Below, in pieces: positions 46,540-55,899 of a DNA stretch of 64,000 bases. A model generated the notes under the pieces. The model saw only the letters and a program-made list of their open reading frames with translations, was not told where the DNA came from and ran no database searches. Position numbers and translations under genes: made by a program. Numbering within the stretch: the first letter of the stretch is position 1; each line of letters starts with the position of its first letter. Source of the DNA: Actibacterium atlanticum (GTDB lineage: Bacteria > Pseudomonadota > Alphaproteobacteria > Rhodobacterales > Rhodobacteraceae); assembly GCF_000671395.1 (NCBI RefSeq), contig NZ_AQQY01000003.1, positions 186,001-250,000 of the forward strand. Direction: 5' to 3'.

Positions 46540-46905
46540 TTAAGCTTTGCTTGCCGCTTCGCCTGCGGGCAGCCACATCTTTTCAAGCTGATAGAATTCG
46601 CGCACTTCGGGGCGGAAGACGTGGACAACAATGTCGCCCGTGTCGATCAGCACCCAATCGCCCATATCCTTGCCCTCGATCTTCGACGCGCGGTCGAACT
46701 GCTGCTTTAGCTTAGCGGTCAGCTTTTCAGCGATCGCGGTCACCTGACGGGTCGAACGACCCGAGCACACCACCATGTAATCAGCCACAGAGGATTTCCC
46801 CTGAAGGTCGATGGTGACGATGTCTTCGGCTTTGTCGCTGTCGAGCGAGGCAAGAATGTGATCAAGCAGGGCTTCGCTTGTCAGTTCTGTCGGGACCTGC
46901 GTCAT
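46540..46905 (-). CDS. rsfS: Ribosomal silencing factor
   Basis: 121 residues of the RsfS/Iojap family: DKAEDIVTIDLQGKSS, DYMVVCSGRSTRQVTAIA, WVLIDTGDIVVHVF and EVREFYQLEKMW. Binds L14 of the 50S subunit and prevents subunit joining in stationary phase. Conserved order rsfS-rlmH. The start at 46905 is internal to a longer frame reaching 47097; only weak Shine-Dalgarno near 46905, whereas a perfect one upstream opens a different frame. Confidence 0.9.
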   Translation of the reverse strand: MTQVPTELTSEALLDHILASLDSDKAEDIVTIDLQGKSSVADYMVVCSGRSTRQVTAIAEKLTAKLKQQFDRASKIEGKDMGDWVLIDTGDIVVHVFRPEVREFYQLEKMWLPAGEAASKA

Positions 46906-46964
46906 GGGCAGACCCGGGGTTGCGGCATCAAGCGGGGCCGCATCTGTATGATGGGACAGTTCAT
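46902..46964 (-). CDS. Possible 20-codon upstream ORF coupled to rsfS
   Basis: AAGGAGG is followed by ACA then ATG at 46964, in a frame different from rsfS. It encodes MNCPIIQMRPRLMPQPRVCP and its stop overlaps the rsfS ATG as ATGA. The perfect ribosome site suggests it is translated and couples rsfS translation. No homologue is known to me. Confidence 0.4.
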   Translation of the reverse strand: MNCPIIQMRPRLMPQPRVCP

Positions 46965-47312
46965 TGTCCTCCTTCGAAAGCGCCGTCCGAGCCCCGGCGC
47001 TGGGCATGTGAAAAAGGTAACACCGCCAAATGGGAATCTCAACCACAGCAAAGACCATGTGAATCAGGCGTGGCAAAGGGCGCACAGGGCGAAACACCGG
47101 CTGTTCAAGGCGAATCCGCGCCCCGGCCCTTGCTAGACTCGGTTCAAATAGGTATCTGACCCCACATGAAACAGGTTTTTGACATGGATGACCGCGCCCG
47201 CCTGCCTTGGCGGTTCTTTGGTGCGGAGCATATGGCGCTGGCGCACCTATAAGGTCTGCGCCCCCCTAACCCTGTTCACTTCACACTCCGAACTCAAGCG
47301 GGAGATAGCCAC
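46965..47312. other. 348-bp region between rsfS and leuC
   Basis: Divergent promoter region. It holds the ribosome site of the possible rsfS upstream ORF, then a candidate 28-codon ORF at 47166-47252 and the leuC ribosome site (GGGAG). No leucine-codon run or attenuator hairpin was recognised. Confidence 0.5.
47166..47252 (+). CDS. Possible 28-residue ORF upstream of leuC
   Basis: Starts MKQVFDMDDR and ends AEHMALAHL. A second ATG follows AGGTTTTTGAC. Only three leucines, so it does not look like a leu leader peptide. It is 60 bp before leuC. Support is limited to open frame, plausible composition and position. Confidence 0.3.
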   Translation: MKQVFDMDDRARLPWRFFGAEHMALAHL

Positions 47313-48719
47313 ATGACCGCGCCAAAAACGCTTTACGATAAAATCTGGGATGCCCATCTGGTCAATGAAGACGCAGACGGCACCAGCTTGCTGTATATTG
47401 ATCGTCACCTTGTTCACGAGGTGACCAGCCCGCAGGCCTTCGAAGGGCTGCGCATGGCGGGCCGCACTGTGCGTGCGCCCGAAAAAACCATCGCTGTGCC
47501 GGATCACAACGTGCCGACCACGCTGGACCGCGCCAAGGGCATCGAAAACGAAGAGTCCCGCATTCAGGTCGAAGCGCTGGATAAGAACGCCAAGGAATTT
47601 GGCATTCACTACTATCCGGTGTCGGACGTCCGTCAGGGCATCGTTCACATCGTTGGCCCCGAACAGGGCTGGACCCTGCCGGGCATGACTGTTGTCTGCG
47701 GCGACAGCCACACGGCGACCCACGGCGCCTTTGGTGCGCTGGCCCACGGGATTGGGACATCGGAAGTCGAGCACGTTCTGGCCACCCAGACGCTGATCCA
47801 GAAAAAGTCCAAGAACATGAAGGTGGAAATCACCGGCAAGCTGCGCCCGGGCGTCACCGCCAAGGACATCACCCTGGCGGTGATCGGCGAAACCGGCACC
47901 GGTGGCGGCACCGGCTACGTCATCGAATATTGCGGCGAAGCGATCCGCGATCTGTCGATGGAAGGCCGTATGACCGTTTGCAACATGGCCATCGAAGGCG
48001 GCGCGCGCGCTGGCCTGATCGCGCCGGACGAAACCACCTTTGAATATGTCAAAGGCCGCCCCCACGCACCGAAAGGCGCCGATTGGGATCAGGCACTGGC
48101 CTATTGGAAAACGCTCTTCACCGATGAAGGCGCGCATTTCGACAAGGTCGTCACCCTGAAAGGCGAAGAGATCGAGCCAGTTGTGACCTGGGGCACCTCG
48201 CCCGAGGACGTGCTGCCGATCTCGTCGGTTGTGCCTGCGCCCGAAAGCTTTGAAGGCGGCAAGGTCGATGCGGCCCGCCGTTCGATCGAATACATGGGTC
48301 TTGAGGCCGGTCAGAAACTGACCGACATTGAAATTGACACCGTGTTCATCGGGTCGTGCACCAACGGTCGGATCGAAGACCTGCGCGCCGTGGCCGACAT
48401 CGTTAAGGGCAAGAAGATCAAAGACGGCATGCGTGCCATGATCGTGCCCGGCTCAGGCCTTGTGCGTGCGCAGGCCGAAGAAGAAGGCTTGGCCGAGATC
48501 TTCAAAGAAGCCGGTTTTGAATGGCGTCTGGCGGGCTGTTCCATGTGTCTGGCGATGAACCCCGATCAGCTGTCCGAGGGCGAGCGTTGCGCTTCCACCT
48601 CGAACCGTAACTTCGAGGGGCGTCAGGGCTTTAAGGGCCGCACCCATCTGGTGAGCCCCGCCATGGCCGCCGCCGCCGCCCTGACCGGTCACCTGACCGA
48701 CGTTCGCGAGCTGATGTAA
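47313..48719 (+). CDS. leuC: 3-isopropylmalate dehydratase large subunit
   Basis: Aconitase-family [4Fe-4S] enzyme isomerising 2- to 3-isopropylmalate in leucine synthesis, with LeuD. 468 residues with [13 protein letters not shown], the cluster cysteines in [12 protein letters not shown] and [12 protein letters not shown], and the ending [11 protein letters not shown]. Followed 12 bp later by leuD. GGGAG precedes the ATG. Confidence 0.97.
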   Translation: MTAPKTLYDKIWDAHLVNEDADGTSLLYIDRHLVHEVTSPQAFEGLRMAGRTVRAPEKTIAVPDHNVPTTLDRAKGIENEESRIQVEALDKNAKEFGIHYYPVSDVRQGIVHIVGPEQGWTLPGMTVVCGDSHTATHGAFGALAHGIGTSEVEHVLATQTLIQKKSKNMKVEITGKLRPGVTAKDITLAVIGETGTGGGTGYVIEYCGEAIRDLSMEGRMTVCNMAIEGGARAGLIAPDETTFEYVKGRPHAPKGADWDQALAYWKTLFTDEGAHFDKVVTLKGEEIEPVVTWGTSPEDVLPISSVVPAPESFEGGKVDAARRSIEYMGLEAGQKLTDIEIDTVFIGSCTNGRIEDLRAVADIVKGKKIKDGMRAMIVPGSGLVRAQAEEEGLAEIFKEAGFEWRLAGCSMCLAMNPDQLSEGERCASTSNRNFEGRQGFKGRTHLVSPAMAAAAALTGHLTDVRELM

Positions 48720-48731
48720 GGAGCCAGCACA

Positions 48732-49337
48732 ATGGAAAAGTTTCAAAAACTGCACGGAATCGCCGCGCCCATGCCGCTGGTGAATATCGACACCGACATG
48801 ATCATCCCCAAGGTATTCCTGAAGTCGATCGCCCGCACCGGCTTTGGCAAGAACCTGTTCGATGAGATGCGTTACAACCGCGATGGTTCGGAAATTGAGG
48901 ATTTTGTTCTCAACAAACCTGCCTATCGCAGCGCCGAGATCCTGATCGCTGGGGACAACTTCGGTTGTGGCTCGTCGCGGGAACACGCGCCGTGGGCGAT
49001 TGCGGATTTTGGCATCAAATGCGTGGTCTCGACCAGCTTTGCTGACATCTTCTTCAACAACTGCTTCAAGAACGGCATCCTGCCGGTTGTCCTGCCGCAA
49101 GAGCAGGTCGATATTCTGATGGCAGATGCGGAAAAGGGTGAAAACGCCCGCATGACCGTCGATCTGGAAGCACAGGAAATCACCACCTCGGACGGGCAGG
49201 TCATTGCCTTTGATGTGGATGAATTCCGTAAGCACTGCCTGCTGAACGGTTTGGATGACATCGGCCTGACCATGGAAAAGGCCGACAAGATCGACACATT
49301 TGAATCTGGCTACGCCGACGCCCACCCTTGGGTCTAA
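48732..49337 (+). CDS. leuD: 3-isopropylmalate dehydratase small subunit
   Basis: 201 residues; swivelling domain partner of LeuC. Family motifs [18 protein letters not shown] and [16 protein letters not shown] are present. Full length, same operon as leuC, followed by a strong terminator, so leuB downstream is transcribed separately. Confidence 0.97.
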   Translation: MEKFQKLHGIAAPMPLVNIDTDMIIPKVFLKSIARTGFGKNLFDEMRYNRDGSEIEDFVLNKPAYRSAEILIAGDNFGCGSSREHAPWAIADFGIKCVVSTSFADIFFNNCFKNGILPVVLPQEQVDILMADAEKGENARMTVDLEAQEITTSDGQVIAFDVDEFRKHCLLNGLDDIGLTMEKADKIDTFESGYADAHPWV

Positions 49338-49372
49338 GCCGCGGTTCCACCAGATTTAGCGAAAAATGAAAG

Positions 49373-49395
49373 GCCGCCCACAAGGGCGGCTTTTT
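49373..49395 (+). terminator. Rho-independent terminator after leuD
   Basis: 7-bp stem GCCGCCC / GGGCGGC with loop ACAA, followed by TTTTT. Confidence 0.88.
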
Positions 49396-49602
49396 GCTGC
49401 TTTGGGAATGATGCAAAGCTGCGACAGTTTCTCCCTCAATTCGCCATAAAGATTTCATTAACTTTAACAAGGTCTTGCCGGATGAAGTGAAAGTAGGCAA
49501 AAATTGGGCAAAGTTGAGGCACTCCGCCATAATGTGCGGAATTCCAGTTGGAACAAGGGCGCGGCATCGCATCGCGTTCGTCCGGATTGGGGAACAAGAG
49601 CA

Positions 49603-50439
49603 GTGATCGCTCAGATAACAGGTGCGCTGGCGCGTGCATTTTTGGTTTTGGTGCTGGTGGCGACACCGTCGCTGCTGCTTCCGTCGATTTCGTCGGACGC
49701 CAGTCAAATCGTGGCACTTGTCGCGATTTCCGGGGCGGCACTGACCCTGTTTGAATACATGGCCATCTATCCGGGCCTTGTCGAATTCCGCGATGCCCCA
49801 CCGTTCAACCGCATCCGCTTTGGCGCCTTGTTCGTCACTGTTTTCCTGCTCAGCGTGACCTGCCTGCCGATGGCAGATGCCAATGCGCTGACCAAGTTCG
49901 TGCAGGCCATCGCCGTGATCACGGGGCAGGTTCTGGATTTCCCCTACAGCCCGGTGCATCTGTTCACACTGATGCCAGCCAACGATATCGCGCCCGCCCA
50001 ACAACAGCTGGTGAACGGCGTCGCGGGTCTGGCCTACCTGATGTCAGTGCTGTCCATTCTGGTGTTTGTTGCCGCCGTTCGCATCCTGAATTGGCCGATG
50101 AACAACGGCACGTTCAACGTCTGGGTTAACCTGCCCACCTTTGACCCCACCGCAGGCGGAGACGTGGTGATGCGCCTCCAGCGCGCCGCGTGGGTTAACA
50201 TTTCGTTAGGCTTTTTGCTGCCATTCCTGTTTCCAGCGGCAGTGACCGCCTCGATGGTGTTTTCAGGGCCGTTGCGCCTTGAAGACCCGCAAACTTTGAT
50301 CTGGATGGCGACCGGATGGGCGATGCTACCTTCCAGCCTGATTATGCGCGGCATGGCGATCTTGCGGGTCGCGGCCCTGATCGACCGCGCCCGTCAAAGC
50401 GCAAACCCCGAAGAAGACGCCTCGTTGCAGCCAGTCTGA
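49603..50439 (+). CDS. Multi-spanning membrane protein, function unknown
   Basis: 278 residues from GTG 49603, which has GGGGAA 8 nt upstream and gives a hydrophobic N-terminus (MIAQITGALARAFLVLVLVATPSLLLP). An upstream TTG at 49504 would add 33 polar residues. About five membrane helices alternating with short loops, ending with a charged tail NPEEDASL. No family recognised. The end overlaps the following endonuclease/phosphatase gene if that gene starts at its only ATG. Confidence 0.72.
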   Translation: MIAQITGALARAFLVLVLVATPSLLLPSISSDASQIVALVAISGAALTLFEYMAIYPGLVEFRDAPPFNRIRFGALFVTVFLLSVTCLPMADANALTKFVQAIAVITGQVLDFPYSPVHLFTLMPANDIAPAQQQLVNGVAGLAYLMSVLSILVFVAAVRILNWPMNNGTFNVWVNLPTFDPTAGGDVVMRLQRAAWVNISLGFLLPFLFPAAVTASMVFSGPLRLEDPQTLIWMATGWAMLPSSLIMRGMAILRVAALIDRARQSANPEEDASLQPV

Positions 50440-51434
50440 TTGCCTTTGCGCTGGCTGTTCCCGCAGCCGCGCAATCCCTTCGTATCAGCACCTACAATAC
50501 CGAACTGTCCCGCAAAGGGCCGGGGCTGTTGCTGCATGCCTTCAACAAAGGCGGCGATGCGCAAATCACTGCCGTGGTCGATGCCATCACCCGGACCAAA
50601 CCCGATGTCATCGCGCTTCAGGGGCTGGATTATGACCTGAGCGGCGCGACCCTTGCGGCCTTGGGCGCCGCCCTTGCGCAGGCCGGACACGACTTGCCCT
50701 ATGTCTTTGCCGCCCGACCCAATTCAGGGTGGCGCACGGGTTTGGACCATGACGGTGACGGATATGCCGATGGCCCGCGCGATGCACAGGGGTTTGGGTG
50801 GTATTCAGGGCAGGGCGGGATGGCCGTTTTGTCACGCTACCCACTGGGCGAGGTACAGGATTTCTCGGACTATCTGTGGAAAGACCTGCCCGGCGCGCTC
50901 TTGCCGCATGTTGACGGCGCTCCCTTCCCTTCGAAACAGGTTCAGGAGGTACAACGCCTGTCTTCTGTCGGGCATTGGCTGGTGCCCGTTCTGATTGGGG
51001 ACACCGTGGTGAATGTTCTGACTTTTCATTCTGGCCCGCCGGTGTTTGACGGCCCCGAAGATCGAAACGGCAAACGCAACCATGATGAAATCAGGTTCTG
51101 GCAACTGTTGCTGGACGGCGCGCTGCCCTTTCAAGCCCCCGCTGCGCCCTTTGTGATTGCCGGGGACGCCAACCTTGACCCGGACCGCAGTGACGGGTTG
51201 CGCGCTGCGATCCGCGATATGCTGGCCGATCCGCGCCTGCAGGACCCGCGCCCCAGCAGCGCGCAGGCCGGGCTGAACACGGTGGACTGGCCCAACGGAC
51301 CGGGGCAACTGCGGGTGGACTATGTTCTGCCGTCCGCCGATCTGCGCATTCTGGATGCCGGGGTGGACTGGCCTGCCCAGCCCGAAGCAGGCTCTCGCCA
51401 CCGGCTTGTCTGGGTCGATATCGCCTTGCCTTAA
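50316..51434 (+). CDS. Secreted endonuclease/exonuclease/phosphatase-fold protein
   Basis: Up to 372 residues. Family EEP motifs: RISTYNTEL, DVIALQGLDYD, LTFHSGPP, IAGDANLDPDRSDG and the ending GSRHRLVWVDI, carrying the Asn, Glu-equivalent, Asp and His residues (GLQ in place of the usual LQE metal ligand, which may affect activity). A hydrophobic stretch ending PAAAQ follows RRRR and looks like a signal peptide, possibly Tat-like. The only ATG start (50316) lies 124 bp inside the upstream gene; a CTG at 50436 overlapping the upstream stop as CTGA is an alternative. Confidence 0.78.
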   Translation: MGDATFQPDYARHGDLAGRGPDRPRPSKRKPRRRRLVAASLIAFALAVPAAAQSLRISTYNTELSRKGPGLLLHAFNKGGDAQITAVVDAITRTKPDVIALQGLDYDLSGATLAALGAALAQAGHDLPYVFAARPNSGWRTGLDHDGDGYADGPRDAQGFGWYSGQGGMAVLSRYPLGEVQDFSDYLWKDLPGALLPHVDGAPFPSKQVQEVQRLSSVGHWLVPVLIGDTVVNVLTFHSGPPVFDGPEDRNGKRNHDEIRFWQLLLDGALPFQAPAAPFVIAGDANLDPDRSDGLRAAIRDMLADPRLQDPRPSSAQAGLNTVDWPNGPGQLRVDYVLPSADLRILDAGVDWPAQPEAGSRHRLVWVDIALP

Positions 51435-51507
51435 AGGCATCTGGCTTGACCCCAGCGGGGCAAGCGAATAAGCCCTGCGCAACCAGAAAAGCAAGGACGA
51501 ATTTCAG

Positions 51508-52614
51508 ATGAGCACCCCTTCCATTCTCATCCTGCCGGGTGACGGTATCGGCCCGGAAGTCATGGCCGAAGTACGCAAGATCATCGACTGGTACGGCGCA
51601 AAGCGCGACCTGGGCTTTGACGTGTCCGAAGATCTTGTCGGCGGTGCTGCCTATGACAAGCACGGTGTGCCTCTGGCCGATGAAACCATGGAAAAGGCGC
51701 AACAGGTTGACGCCGTTCTGCTGGGCGCCGTGGGCGGCCCCAAATACGATGATCTGGACTTCAGCGTAAAACCCGAACGCGGCCTGCTGCGCCTGCGCAA
51801 GGAAATGGACCTGTTTTCCAACCTGCGCCCCGCCCAGTGTTTTGACGCGCTGGCCGATTTCAGCTCGCTGAAAAAAGACGTGGTCGCCGGTCTGGACATC
51901 ATGATCGTGCGCGAACTGACCTCGGGCATCTACTTTGGTGAGCCCCGCGGTATCATCGAAGAAGGCAACGAGCGTGTGGGAATCAACACCCAGCGTTACA
52001 CCGAATCTGAAATCGCCCGCGTGGCCCGCTCGGCGTTTGAACTGGCACGGCGTCGTGGCAACAAAGTCTGCTCGATGGAAAAAGCCAACGTGATGGAAAG
52101 CGGTATCCTGTGGCGCGACGTGGTGACCGAAGTGCATCAGGCCGAATACAGCGATGTGGAACTGTCGCACATGTATGCCGACGCGGGCGCCATGCAGCTG
52201 TGCCGCTGGCCCAAACAGTTCGACGTGATCGTCACCGACAACCTGTTCGGCGACCTGCTGTCGGATGCGGCGGCGATGCTGACCGGCTCGCTGGGCATGC
52301 TGCCCTCGGCCAGCCTTGGTGCGCCGATGGCCAACGGTCGCCCGAAGGCGCTGTATGAGCCGGTCCACGGGTCCGCCCCTGACATCGCGGGCGAAGGCAA
52401 AGCCAACCCGATCGCCTGTATCCTCAGCTTCGCCATGGCGCTGCGCTACAGCTTTGATCAGGGGGCCGAGGCTGACCGCCTTGAGGAAGCCGTTGAAAAA
52501 GTACTGGCCGATGGTGTGCGCACCGCTGACCTGCTGGGCGAAGAGGGCGTTGACCCTGTGTCGACCAGCCAGATGGGCGATGCTGTCATCGCGGCGCTGG
52601 ACGCCAGCATCTGA
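51508..52614 (+). CDS. leuB: 3-isopropylmalate dehydrogenase
   Basis: Third leucine-pathway enzyme, NAD-dependent oxidative decarboxylation. 368 residues: [53 protein letters not shown] and the metal-binding [16 protein letters not shown]. Full length, with AAGGACGAA upstream. Terminator follows. Confidence 0.97.
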   Translation: MSTPSILILPGDGIGPEVMAEVRKIIDWYGAKRDLGFDVSEDLVGGAAYDKHGVPLADETMEKAQQVDAVLLGAVGGPKYDDLDFSVKPERGLLRLRKEMDLFSNLRPAQCFDALADFSSLKKDVVAGLDIMIVRELTSGIYFGEPRGIIEEGNERVGINTQRYTESEIARVARSAFELARRRGNKVCSMEKANVMESGILWRDVVTEVHQAEYSDVELSHMYADAGAMQLCRWPKQFDVIVTDNLFGDLLSDAAAMLTGSLGMLPSASLGAPMANGRPKALYEPVHGSAPDIAGEGKANPIACILSFAMALRYSFDQGAEADRLEEAVEKVLADGVRTADLLGEEGVDPVSTSQMGDAVIAALDASI

Positions 52615-52638
52615 TCCCACCCGGATATCCCGAAACGG

Positions 52639-52667
52639 AAACCCGGCGATTTCGCCGGGTTTCTTGC
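52639..52667 (+). terminator. Terminator after leuB
   Basis: 10-bp stem AAACCCGGCG / CGCCGGGTTT with loop ATTT, then CTTGCTTT. Confidence 0.78.
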
Positions 52668-52742
52668 TTTCAGGGCTTTGAAACGGCTGGATTGCGCGGC
52701 ATTGATTGCGCTAACGTCGCTTTAGTGTGGAAGGAGTCCCCC

Positions 52743-53687
52743 ATGGGAAGCAATGTCAAAGGCGCGCTGATGGCCCTGTTGGCCTTCGCGATCTTCTCGG
52801 GCCACGATGTGATCGTGCGCCTGCTCGGCGGAGACTACTCGCCGGTGCAGATCCTGTTCTTCACCTCGCTGATGTCCTTTCCACTGATCACTCTGATGCT
52901 GGTGCGCGACCCTACGCAGGGCAACTTGCGTCCGGTCCACCCGTGGTGGATCGCGGCGCGATCTGTCTCGATGGCGCTGGTCGGCCTGTGCGCTTTCTAT
53001 GCCTTCACCGTGCTGCCGCTGGCGCAGGTCTATGCGATCCTGTTCGCCTCGCCCTTGCTGATCACAATGCTGGCGATCCCGCTTTTGGGCGAAAAGGTCG
53101 GGCTGCACCGGTCTTTGGCCGTACTGGTCGGGATGGCCGGGGTTATCGTGGTTCTGCGACCCGGCTCTACGGAACTGGGGCTGGGCCACGCCGCGGCCTT
53201 TCTGGCAGCGATGTTCAACGCGGTGCAATCCATCATCGCGCGCCGCATTGGCTCCAAAGAACGCAGCGTGGTGATGCTGTTGTTTCCGCTGGCGACAACC
53301 TTTCTGATGATGGGGGGCGCCTTGGCCCTGACCTATGAACCAATGCCGCTGATTGATCTGGGCAGCATGGCCGTCATCGCCTTGCTTGGCTTTATTGCGT
53401 CTTTCTTTCTGGTCGCGGCATACACGCACGCCGAGGCCGCCATCGTCGCCCCAATGCAGTATTCCCAGATCATCTGGGCCGCTTTTTATGGCTATGTGCT
53501 GTTCGACGAACTGGTTGATACAACAACGATCCTCGGCACCAGCATCATCGTCGCAAGCGGCCTTTATATCGTGGTGCGCGAAGCCGCAGGCGGCACCTCG
53601 GTGGAAACGCCGGTGCTGCGGACGCGCACCCGTGGCTTTACCCCCGGTGCGTTCAGGATTTCCGTCGCATTGCGCCGGAAATCCTAA
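52743..53687 (+). CDS. DMT-superfamily (EamA) transporter
   Basis: 314 residues with ten predicted membrane helices in two EamA repeats (KGALMALLAFAIFSGHDVIV; GHAAAFLAAMFNAVQSIIAR). The start at 52743 is chosen for AAGGAG with 6-nt spacing. Substrate unknown; relatives export or import small metabolites. Ends with a charged 30-residue tail. Confidence 0.88.
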   Translation: MGSNVKGALMALLAFAIFSGHDVIVRLLGGDYSPVQILFFTSLMSFPLITLMLVRDPTQGNLRPVHPWWIAARSVSMALVGLCAFYAFTVLPLAQVYAILFASPLLITMLAIPLLGEKVGLHRSLAVLVGMAGVIVVLRPGSTELGLGHAAAFLAAMFNAVQSIIARRIGSKERSVVMLLFPLATTFLMMGGALALTYEPMPLIDLGSMAVIALLGFIASFFLVAAYTHAEAAIVAPMQYSQIIWAAFYGYVLFDELVDTTTILGTSIIVASGLYIVVREAAGGTSVETPVLRTRTRGFTPGAFRISVALRRKS

Positions 53688-53738
53688 GCATTTGGGCTTG
53701 CCAAGCCCCATCGAAAGGCGTACGACGCCCGCCACGGT

Positions 53739-53815
53739 CGGAGTGTAGCTCAGCCTGGTAGAGCACTGTCTTCGGGAGGCAGGGGTCGGAGGTTCGAATC
53801 CTCTCACTCCGACCA
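53739..53815 (+). tRNA. tRNA-Pro (CGG)
   Basis: 77 nt. Acceptor CGGAGTG pairs with CACTCCG, followed by A and encoded CCA. D-arm GCTC...GAGC, anticodon stem CTGTC/GGCAG with loop TTCGGGA, so anticodon CGG and G37 as usual for proline tRNAs. T-arm contains GGTTCGAATC. Complete cloverleaf. Confidence 0.95.
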
Positions 53816-53907
53816 AATTCACATCACATAACAGCCCCTAAGCCTGCGCAACGCGGATGCCCCTTTGGGTTCAAGCCGGCAGGGCACAACGACGCTGCTT
53901 ACGGCGT

Positions 53908-54765
53908 TCAGGCAAAGTTGAAGATATCCTCGGTAACATCCACGGCGCTGACACCGGCCAGCTCGATGACGCCATAGTCGGTAGTGATCACCGCATTGCC
54001 ATAGCTGTTTTCTGTGACGGCCACGCCCGACATGTTCAACGTGTGAATATCGGTGAAATCAATGGCGTCGAACAAAGGGTCAAAGTCGAGGATAATATCC
54101 GTGCCACCGCCGGCCTCTTCTTCGTCGTGGAACATGAAGGTATCCGCACCGCCCCCTCCAAAGATGATGTCATTGCCGATGCCTGCGTAAATCTCTTCGC
54201 TGGCGTTTGACCCGACCACGATGTCCTCACCGCCCTGATCAGGGCCGCTGTGGACGCTATAGGTGTGGTTATCGCCACTCAGATAAGAGAAGTGATACGC
54301 GGGCGCGCCGGTGCCGATATCCAGTTCTTCGATGAAGAAACCGTTCCCGGCGTAAAAGTCGCGCATCACGATCTGCCCGGTGGTACCTGCGTTGTCATAG
54401 GTCAGGATCAGGTCGTCGCCACTGATCTGAAGCCCAATGCTGTGCAGCGCAGCGTCCGTCGAGGTGAACCCATCCAGCACGACCCGGTCCTCGCCCGTGG
54501 CATAGTATCCGGTGCCCGTCGGCGCGCTGCCGCGATCCCAGATCAGATCGGTACCGCCATCCGTTGTGGAGATTTCATAGGAGTCCCCACCATGGCCTCC
54601 GATCAGAATATCATTGCCCGCCCCGGCAATCAGCCGGTCATCCCCGCCGCGTCCCAGAAACAGATCGCGCAGGCCTGATCCCACAAGCACATCTGCGTTC
54701 TGGGTGCCGATCTCAAAATTCCATGCCCCGGCGGCCAACGCGCCGGTTTGGGTGCTTGTTCTCAT
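53908..54765 (-). CDS. RTX calcium-binding repeat protein
   Basis: 285 residues with two blocks of glycine-Asp nonapeptide repeats (GRGGDDRLIAGAGNDILIGG near residues 38-57, and GIGNDIIFGGGGADTFMFH near 195-213) and a C-terminal DIILDFDPLFDAIDF segment as in serralysin-type RTX tails. No N-terminal Sec signal; type I secretion is expected, but no transporter genes are in the window. Function of the central domain unknown. AGGA is upstream of the ATG. Confidence 0.84.
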   Translation of the reverse strand: MRTSTQTGALAAGAWNFEIGTQNADVLVGSGLRDLFLGRGGDDRLIAGAGNDILIGGHGGDSYEISTTDGGTDLIWDRGSAPTGTGYYATGEDRVVLDGFTSTDAALHSIGLQISGDDLILTYDNAGTTGQIVMRDFYAGNGFFIEELDIGTGAPAYHFSYLSGDNHTYSVHSGPDQGGEDIVVGSNASEEIYAGIGNDIIFGGGGADTFMFHDEEEAGGGTDIILDFDPLFDAIDFTDIHTLNMSGVAVTENSYGNAVITTDYGVIELAGVSAVDVTEDIFNFA

Positions 54766-55043
54766 CCCAGTGTCCTTTCCTCGATGCGCGCGCTTCCGTT
54801 CCCCAAGCTGACGCTAACCGCGCCTTGGCACCGGTCCCATAGGCCGGGCGGTATAAACCCTGAAACATATTCAATTTATAACATTGGTTTAGAGGCCGAT
54901 ATGACCGGAATCAAACGGGCCTTTTGGTGTTGTGATCGCGAACTCATCGGTTGTTCTGCCGACAGGGTTGAAGCCCAGCCACTTAAAAGAGATGGTTTTC
55001 AATAAACCAGTTTTTGACATCCTTTCATTGAGACGGATTCCCC

Positions 55044-55847
55044 ATGACAAAGACACCGCGCCATTTGGCGGAACCACCAGTCGATATTCCCATCCTTGAT
55101 TGGTGGGCCGGGTGCTATGACCATGTTTTCGTTGTGCTGAACCCGTTCTTTCGCGTGCCGGGCTACACGCCAGCGACGGCGGCTTATGGCCCTATACGAT
55201 CTGACGTTACCAGCGCGACCGACATTGTAGAACTGGTAACACGGCCCCATCAGCCGCGCCCCAACGAGGCCCCCGAAGATTTTGACGATATAATCAAGGA
55301 AACCGGCCAGATTGTGCCCTGGGCTGAGGTCCAGAAGGCCATCGGGGTGCAGGATTTCCAGACCTTTGCACGAAACGCCTGGCTATGGGCCGTTCAGGTC
55401 ACGCGCAACGACACCGATCCGGCAATCTACAAAGCCTTGGATCATTACCAAAGGGAAACGGGCACTTACCCGCCCGAGGATGATACGCTTGCAGCTGTTC
55501 TGGAACCCACGCTTGAGCAGTACCTGTCGGCGCTAGGGCAGGAGCAGGTCGACTATTGGGATGAATGGCGACAGGCGGTAGAGACTAAGCCGGTGAGTTT
55601 GCTGCGCAAAGGCGCCCCTTGTGTCAATGTTAAAGGCAAGATGCTTTGTGCCGTTGCCGCACCGGGGATGGTACTGTGTTGGTCACACGATGATGTTTTC
55701 GGACTGCTGGCGCTGACCGACGACATGAAGCGCCGCGCAAATCCCGCCGCGTATTTCGAAGGCTTCTGGGTCGGCCGCAACACCTATTGCGACGTGTTCA
55801 ACCCGCTTGATAGGATCGAGCGCAAGCCACCACAGCCCGGAAACTGA
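55044..55847 (+). CDS. Hypothetical protein, no recognised family
   Basis: 267 residues, probably cytoplasmic, rich in Trp, Pro and acidic residues (DIPILDWWAGCYDHVFV; QVDYWDEWRQAVE; YFEGFWVGRNTYCDVFNP). Three Cys occur near residues 205-220 (PCVNVKGKMLCAV, VLCWSHDD) and could bind metal. Weak ribosome site (GAGACGG). Ordinary codon use supports it as real. Located between the RTX gene and pnp. Confidence 0.68.
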   Translation: MTKTPRHLAEPPVDIPILDWWAGCYDHVFVVLNPFFRVPGYTPATAAYGPIRSDVTSATDIVELVTRPHQPRPNEAPEDFDDIIKETGQIVPWAEVQKAIGVQDFQTFARNAWLWAVQVTRNDTDPAIYKALDHYQRETGTYPPEDDTLAAVLEPTLEQYLSALGQEQVDYWDEWRQAVETKPVSLLRKGAPCVNVKGKMLCAVAAPGMVLCWSHDDVFGLLALTDDMKRRANPAAYFEGFWVGRNTYCDVFNPLDRIERKPPQPGN

Positions 55848-55875
55848 AAAGCCCCGGCGCGATGGCCGGGGCTTT
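55848..55875. terminator. Bidirectional terminator, hypothetical gene/pnp
   Basis: 11-bp stem AAAGCCCCGGC (55848-55858) with GCCGGGGCTTT (55865-55875). Lies between converging genes; on the minus strand it ends in TTTT, serving pnp. Confidence 0.88.
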
Positions 55876-55899
55876 CCGATGTTTGGTTTAGAAAGTCGC

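Noticed and set aside
47100-47312. Leucine attenuator ahead of leuC
   Set aside because: No run of leucine codons and no terminator/antiterminator pair could be drawn.
51091-52620. 509-codon minus-strand open frame opposite leuB
   Set aside because: leuB is unambiguous on the other strand; the antisense product is low-complexity.
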